The notes under the pieces are model-generated. The model searched no databases and was not told where the DNA came from. It saw nothing but the letters and a program-made list of their open reading frames with translations. 6,560 nt of DNA. It comes from Oscillospiraceae bacterium. Lineage in GTDB: Bacteria; Bacillota_A; Clostridia; Oscillospirales; Ruminococcaceae. Shown piece after piece: positions 5,696-6,560 of the stretch (position 1 is the stretch's first letter; each line of letters starts with the position of its first letter). Position numbers and translations under genes: made by a program. The DNA is taken from positions 1-6,560 of the forward strand of contig JAFSHE010000263.1 in NCBI GenBank assembly GCA_017440445.1. Reading direction: 5' to 3'.

Positions 5696-6560
5696 TTATT
5701 TCCGATAGAGCTTTTTCTTATCGGTGTCAAATCCGATAAAGCCCTTTTCGATCATGTACTGTGCCGCCATCATGACTCCCGTCTTTCCTGCGGTGAAATT
5801 AAGTCCGCCCTGAAGCCATACGGCATACGGCTCTCTGAGTGGAGCGTCAGCGGAAAGCTCCAGCGAGCTGCCCATCGTAAACGCACCTGCCGCCATGATT
5901 ACCTTGCTGTCATAGCCCGGCATATCCCATGCCTCGGGGGAAACATAGCTGTCTATGGGCGAGCCTGCCTGTATTCCGCGGCAGAATGCCACCAGCGGCT
6001 CCTCCCCGCCAAGCTTCAGCGAGGTGATGATATCCGTGCGAGGCTCGTTATAACGAGGGAAGCACTCATAGCCCATCAGCTCAAACAGCGCAGAGGCAAA
6101 CACTGCGGTCTTTAATGCGCCGCATACCGCCTCAGGTGCGTGGAAGATGCCGAGATACATTCCACGGAGCTGGTCAAGGCTTGCGCCTACCTCCTTGCCT
6201 GCACCCGGGGTAGTGAGCCTGTACGCACACTGCTCCACATAGTCAGCCCTACCTGCGATATATCCTCCTGTTTCAGCGATGCCGCCGCCGAGATTTTTGA
6301 TAAGACTTCCGACGATAAGGTCAGCGCCTACCACAACAGGCTCCCTGTCCTCAACAAGCTCGCCGTAGCAGTTATCTACCATGATAATGCACTCACTGTT
6401 CACCTTGCGCACAGCTTTTATCATCTCGCCGATAACGTCAATCGTGAACGACGGACGCAGAGAATATCCCCTTGAACGCTGGATATATGCGACCTTGCAG
6501 CCCTTTGCCTTTGCTGTTATTCCATCGAAATCGGGAGTTCCGTCAGAAAGCAGGTCTACC
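5696..6560 (-). CDS. ynbB: Methionine gamma-lyase family PLP-dependent protein, YnbB type (N-terminus beyond window)
   Basis: 287 residues are visible; the family is usually about 400-430 long, so roughly the first third lies past the window edge. Fold-type I PLP enzyme of the Met_gamma_lyase (formerly 'aluminium resistance protein') family, related to cystathionine/methionine gamma-lyases; the physiological reaction of this branch is not well settled. Visible landmarks are VDNCYGEL, with the Asp (codon 6374-6376) expected to contact the PLP ring nitrogen; GSLIKNLGGG, with the Lys (codon 6296-6298) expected to form the Schiff base; and the family blocks TTPGAGKEVGA, CRGIQAGSPIDSYV, MPGYDSKVIMAAG and ELSADAPLREPY. 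No signal peptide can be judged. It ends with TAA 22 nt before yicC, probably as the upstream gene of the same operon. Confidence 0.93.
   Translation of the reverse strand, partial: VDLLSDGTPDFDGITAKAKGCKVAYIQRSRGYSLRPSFTIDVIGEMIKAVRKVNSECIIMVDNCYGELVEDREPVVVGADLIVGSLIKNLGGGIAETGGYIAGRADYVEQCAYRLTTPGAGKEVGASLDQLRGMYLGIFHAPEAVCGALKTAVFASALFELMGYECFPRYNEPRTDIITSLKLGGEEPLVAFCRGIQAGSPIDSYVSPEAWDMPGYDSKVIMAAGAFTMGSSLELSADAPLREPYAVWLQGGLNFTAGKTGVMMAAQYMIEKGFIGFDTDKKKLYRK

Noticed and set aside
4612..5739. Plus-strand open frame of 375 codons
   Set aside because: It lies antisense to the whole of yicC and to the FMN riboswitch, has no ribosome binding site of note, and reads like no known protein. 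It is explained by biased third-codon positions in the real gene on the other strand.

Overview
The window suggests a low- to mid-GC anaerobic Firmicute of the class Clostridia, most likely Oscillospiraceae/Ruminococcus-like. This rests on strong AGGAGG-type ribosome binding sites, consensus sigma-A promoters, an ECF-type riboflavin transporter behind an FMN riboswitch, and the family types of the proteins. The genus is inference. All five genes I can support lie on the minus strand, so transcription runs from high to low coordinates. The long plus-strand open frames, up to 375 codons, are antisense shadows.

In order of transcription: (1) 6560-5696 is the C-terminal two thirds of a PLP-dependent methionine gamma-lyase family protein (YnbB type), cut by the window edge. 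(2) 5673-4795 is a YicC/YloC-family endoribonuclease, 22 nt downstream and probably on the same transcript. (3) A sigma-A promoter with consensus hexamers and 17-bp spacing (4762-4790) starts 4 nt after the yicC stop codon. It drives a leader with a complete FMN riboswitch aptamer (4618-4727) and a GC-rich intrinsic terminator (4555-4584). (4) 4526-3903 is RibU, the riboflavin-binding S component of an ECF transporter. (5) 3883-3338 is a DUF5662-family protein, 19 nt after ribU with its own strong ribosome binding site, so it should share FMN-riboswitch control. A clear intrinsic terminator (3298-3333) ends this unit. (6) 3224-1 is a separately promoted (3264-3292), very large multidomain glycoside hydrolase family 2 beta-galactosidase whose C-terminus runs off the window.

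Functionally there are three units: a housekeeping PLP enzyme plus RNase pair; a flavin-sensing salvage operon in which low FMN should permit RibU and DUF5662 synthesis; and a cytoplasmic beta-galactosidase for imported galactosides. Most of this is ordinary accessory and housekeeping content. The points worth a second look are the pairing of an uncharacterised, HD-like DUF5662 protein with RibU under one FMN riboswitch, the architecture of that riboswitch (a repeated P1 strand beyond the terminator), and two exact 6-3-6 inverted repeats side by side over the -10 and start site of the ribU promoter. I found no CRISPR array, tRNA, rRNA, insertion sequence or attachment site. The only non-coding stretches longer than 30 nt are 3225-3337 and 4527-4794, and both are accounted for by regulatory elements.
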